Assembly (NCBI GenBank): GCA_002472145.1
Contig: DKRJ01000012.1
Span: 105,053-169,052, forward strand
Length of the DNA stretch: 64,000 nt
Source of the DNA: Clostridiales bacterium UBA7285
GTDB taxonomy: Bacteria > Bacillota > Clostridia > Peptostreptococcales > Anaerovoracaceae
Direction of reading: 5' to 3'
The notes beneath the pieces were generated by a model. It was not told the origin of the DNA. It saw only the letters and a program-made list of their open reading frames with translations, and did no database searches. The translations under genes and the position numbers were made by a program. Of this stretch, positions 62,666 to 64,000 are shown piece by piece; position 1 is the stretch's first letter, and each line of letters begins with the position of its first letter.

Positions 62666-62808
62666 GGCAGTTCCTCACTTTCCTGTTTTTATGCGCGTGC
62701 GGTGTATTTTCGCGCGCGTCGTATCTTCGGCGCACGCCGTGCAATTTTCCGGCGCTCAGGGAACGCTTCCCGCGCGCGGCGCGCGTTCGTTTTGATGTCT
62801 CGCTTATA

Positions 62809-62836
62809 TTGTATTTTAAATGAAATTCAGTATAAT
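62809..62836 (+). promoter_or_regulatory. Promoter of ftcD in the hut divergent region
   Basis: TTGTAT (62809-62814), 16 bp, TATAAT (62831-62836), 57 bp before the start. The opposing hutU promoter is not clear. GC-rich inverted repeats (CGCGCGCGGCGCGCG near 62771) may be regulator sites. Confidence 0.65.
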
Positions 62837-62893
62837 GAAAAGTACTGATATTTATATTTCCGCACAAAATCCCAATAGCAGGAGGATACCGCA

Positions 62894-63808
62894 ATGCCAA
62901 AACTCGTTGAGTGCATTCCAAACTTCAGCTGCAGCAGAGAAAAGGACGAAGCGACGTACGACGCGCTCGTCGAAACGGCAAAAAGCGTGCCCGGCTGCAC
63001 TTTGTTCGACGCGCAGACAGACGGGAACCACAATCGCTGCGTCCTGACTTTGATCGGCGGCATAGACGCCATCGAGGAGGTCGCGTTCCGCCTGACGAAG
63101 ACGGCCACCGAGCGCATCGACATGAACAAGCACAAGGGGCAGCATAAGCGCATGGGAGCCACCGACGTCATCCCGTTCGTGCCCCAGTCAAAGGACGTTT
63201 CGGTCGAGGACTGCGTCGAACTGTCAAAGCGCGTCGCTCAGCGCATCTGGGATGAGCTGAAGGTCCCGTCGTTCCTCTACGAGGATTCGGCGACACGCCC
63301 GGAGCGCCGCAATCTGGCGACTATCCGCAAGGGCGAGTTCGAGGGCATGCCGGCTAAACTGCTTGAGCCTGACTGGGCGCCTGACTACGGTGAGAGAAAG
63401 ATCCACCCGACCGCCGGGGTCGTCGCGATCGGCGCGCGCATGCCGCTGGTGGCGTTCAACGTGAATCTGGCAACGTCCGACGTAGAGGTAGCAAAGAAGA
63501 TCGCTAAGACCATCCGCGGATCTTCGGGCGGTTTCCGCAGCTGCAAAGCGATGGGCTTCATGCTGGAGGACCGCGGCATCGCTCAGGTCTCGATGAACAT
63601 GGTGAACTACGAAGACACCCCGCTGTACGTGGTCTATGAGATGATCAAAGCCCTGGCCGAGCGGTACGGCACGTACGTGGTCGACAGCGAGATCGTCGGG
63701 CTGACGCCGGCGAAAGCGATGATCGACTGCGCCGAGTTCTACCTGAAAGTGAAGGACTTCGACTGCCACAACCAGATAATGGAATATCACCTGCTGGATA
63801 TGAAATAG
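62894..63808 (+). CDS. ftcD: Glutamate formimidoyltransferase
   Basis: Moves the formimino group from formiminoglutamate to tetrahydrofolate, giving glutamate. LVECIPNFSCSREKD at residue 4, INHR-like TDGNHNRCVLTLIGG near 38, and KHKGQHKRMGATDVIPFVP near 78 are family marks. 304 residues is only the transferase part, so the cyclodeaminase must be a separate gene, probably beyond the window. The ribosome site GGAGG is well placed. Divergent from hutU and followed by long tandem repeats. Confidence 0.95.
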   Translation: MPKLVECIPNFSCSREKDEATYDALVETAKSVPGCTLFDAQTDGNHNRCVLTLIGGIDAIEEVAFRLTKTATERIDMNKHKGQHKRMGATDVIPFVPQSKDVSVEDCVELSKRVAQRIWDELKVPSFLYEDSATRPERRNLATIRKGEFEGMPAKLLEPDWAPDYGERKIHPTAGVVAIGARMPLVAFNVNLATSDVEVAKKIAKTIRGSSGGFRSCKAMGFMLEDRGIAQVSMNMVNYEDTPLYVVYEMIKALAERYGTYVVDSEIVGLTPAKAMIDCAEFYLKVKDFDCHNQIMEYHLLDMK

Positions 63809-64000
63809 AGCCGTGCGGGCGGGCTGGCCGGCCGCCGCGGTGTAAAGTGAAATATGAGCGACGGCGCGGAGGAGCCCGCTGGGATCCGAGCCGCGCAAAG
63901 GACAGGAATAGAGCGCGGCTGGCCCGCAGGGCCCGCGCGATGAAAGTGCTGAAGGCGCGAAGGAACCCGCTGGGCTCCGGGCCCGCGCGATGAAAGTGCT
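63801..64000 (+). repeat. Degenerate repeats of about 50 nt after ftcD
   Basis: The segment GGGCCCGCGCGATGAAAGTG is found exactly at 63929-63948 and 63979-63998, period 50; the bases in between (GAACCCGCTGGGCTCCGG) recur in altered form near 63870. Weaker earlier copies reach back to the ftcD end, where ATGAAATAGAGC holds the stop codon. The array runs off the window, so its full length is unknown. Confidence 0.75.

Overview
The window reads as a moderately GC-rich Bacillota chromosome, most likely an amino-acid-fermenting anaerobe of the class Clostridia. The evidence is the cdaA-cdaR-glmM-glmS order, RecD2, YhaM, ScpA/ScpB, a split transketolase, a MurE with a diaminopimelate-type motif, formate-tetrahydrofolate ligase, the long (675-residue) urocanase and several M20 peptidases. 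A family-level placement would be a guess. No phage, insertion sequence, CRISPR array or rRNA operon is visible.

Layout. 126-13786 is one long minus-strand housekeeping run: cdaA-cdaR-glmM-glmS, a DUF436 gene, nadE, murE, a kinase-like gene, a small membrane protein, metG, tatD and tilS. 13787-14650 is an AT-richer interruption with a broken solute-binding-protein gene. 14651-20474 holds hpf, a structured non-coding RNA upstream of it that I judge to be a raiA-motif RNA, yhaM-recD2-comF and corA. 20740-21110 is an Asn-Leu-initiator-Met tRNA operon. thrH and rpsT follow, then a RibU-like vitamin transporter behind an FMN riboswitch. 23453-31922 is an amino-acid or peptide use region: three RocB-like M20 peptidases, an aminotransferase, tRNA-Lys and a polar amino-acid ABC transporter without its binding protein. 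32042-43790 holds a YtcJ-like amidohydrolase, both transketolase halves, nnrD, gdhA, addA and gpmI. 43951-45508 is an ion-transporter-superfamily gene behind a yybP-ykoY (Mn2+) riboswitch with an overlapping terminator. 45707-46990 is a twice-frameshifted pilin-like surface protein. 47077-56950 holds redox and stress genes, purC, proBA, scpAB, mtnA, an M20 amidohydrolase and a cytosolic beta-lactamase-fold protein. 57158-64000 carries a Cys-rich small protein, fhs, and the divergent histidine-degradation genes hutU-hutI and ftcD.

How the parts fit. HutU, HutI and FtcD take urocanate to glutamate and formimino-tetrahydrofolate; Fhs can recover the one-carbon unit as formate plus ATP, and GdhA and the aminotransferase handle glutamate nitrogen. 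The M20 enzymes probably supply amino acids from peptides or acylated amino acids.

The main unexplained signal is a set of short degenerate tandem repeats (units of 14, 17, 20, 20, 23 and about 50 nt) sitting at the 3' ends of at least six unrelated genes. In five of them the first copy includes the gene's own stop codon. The other leading points are the manganese-riboswitch transporter, the raiA-like RNA with its own terminator, the two mutually compensating frameshifts in the surface protein, and a CAGA microsatellite inside the FMN riboswitch.
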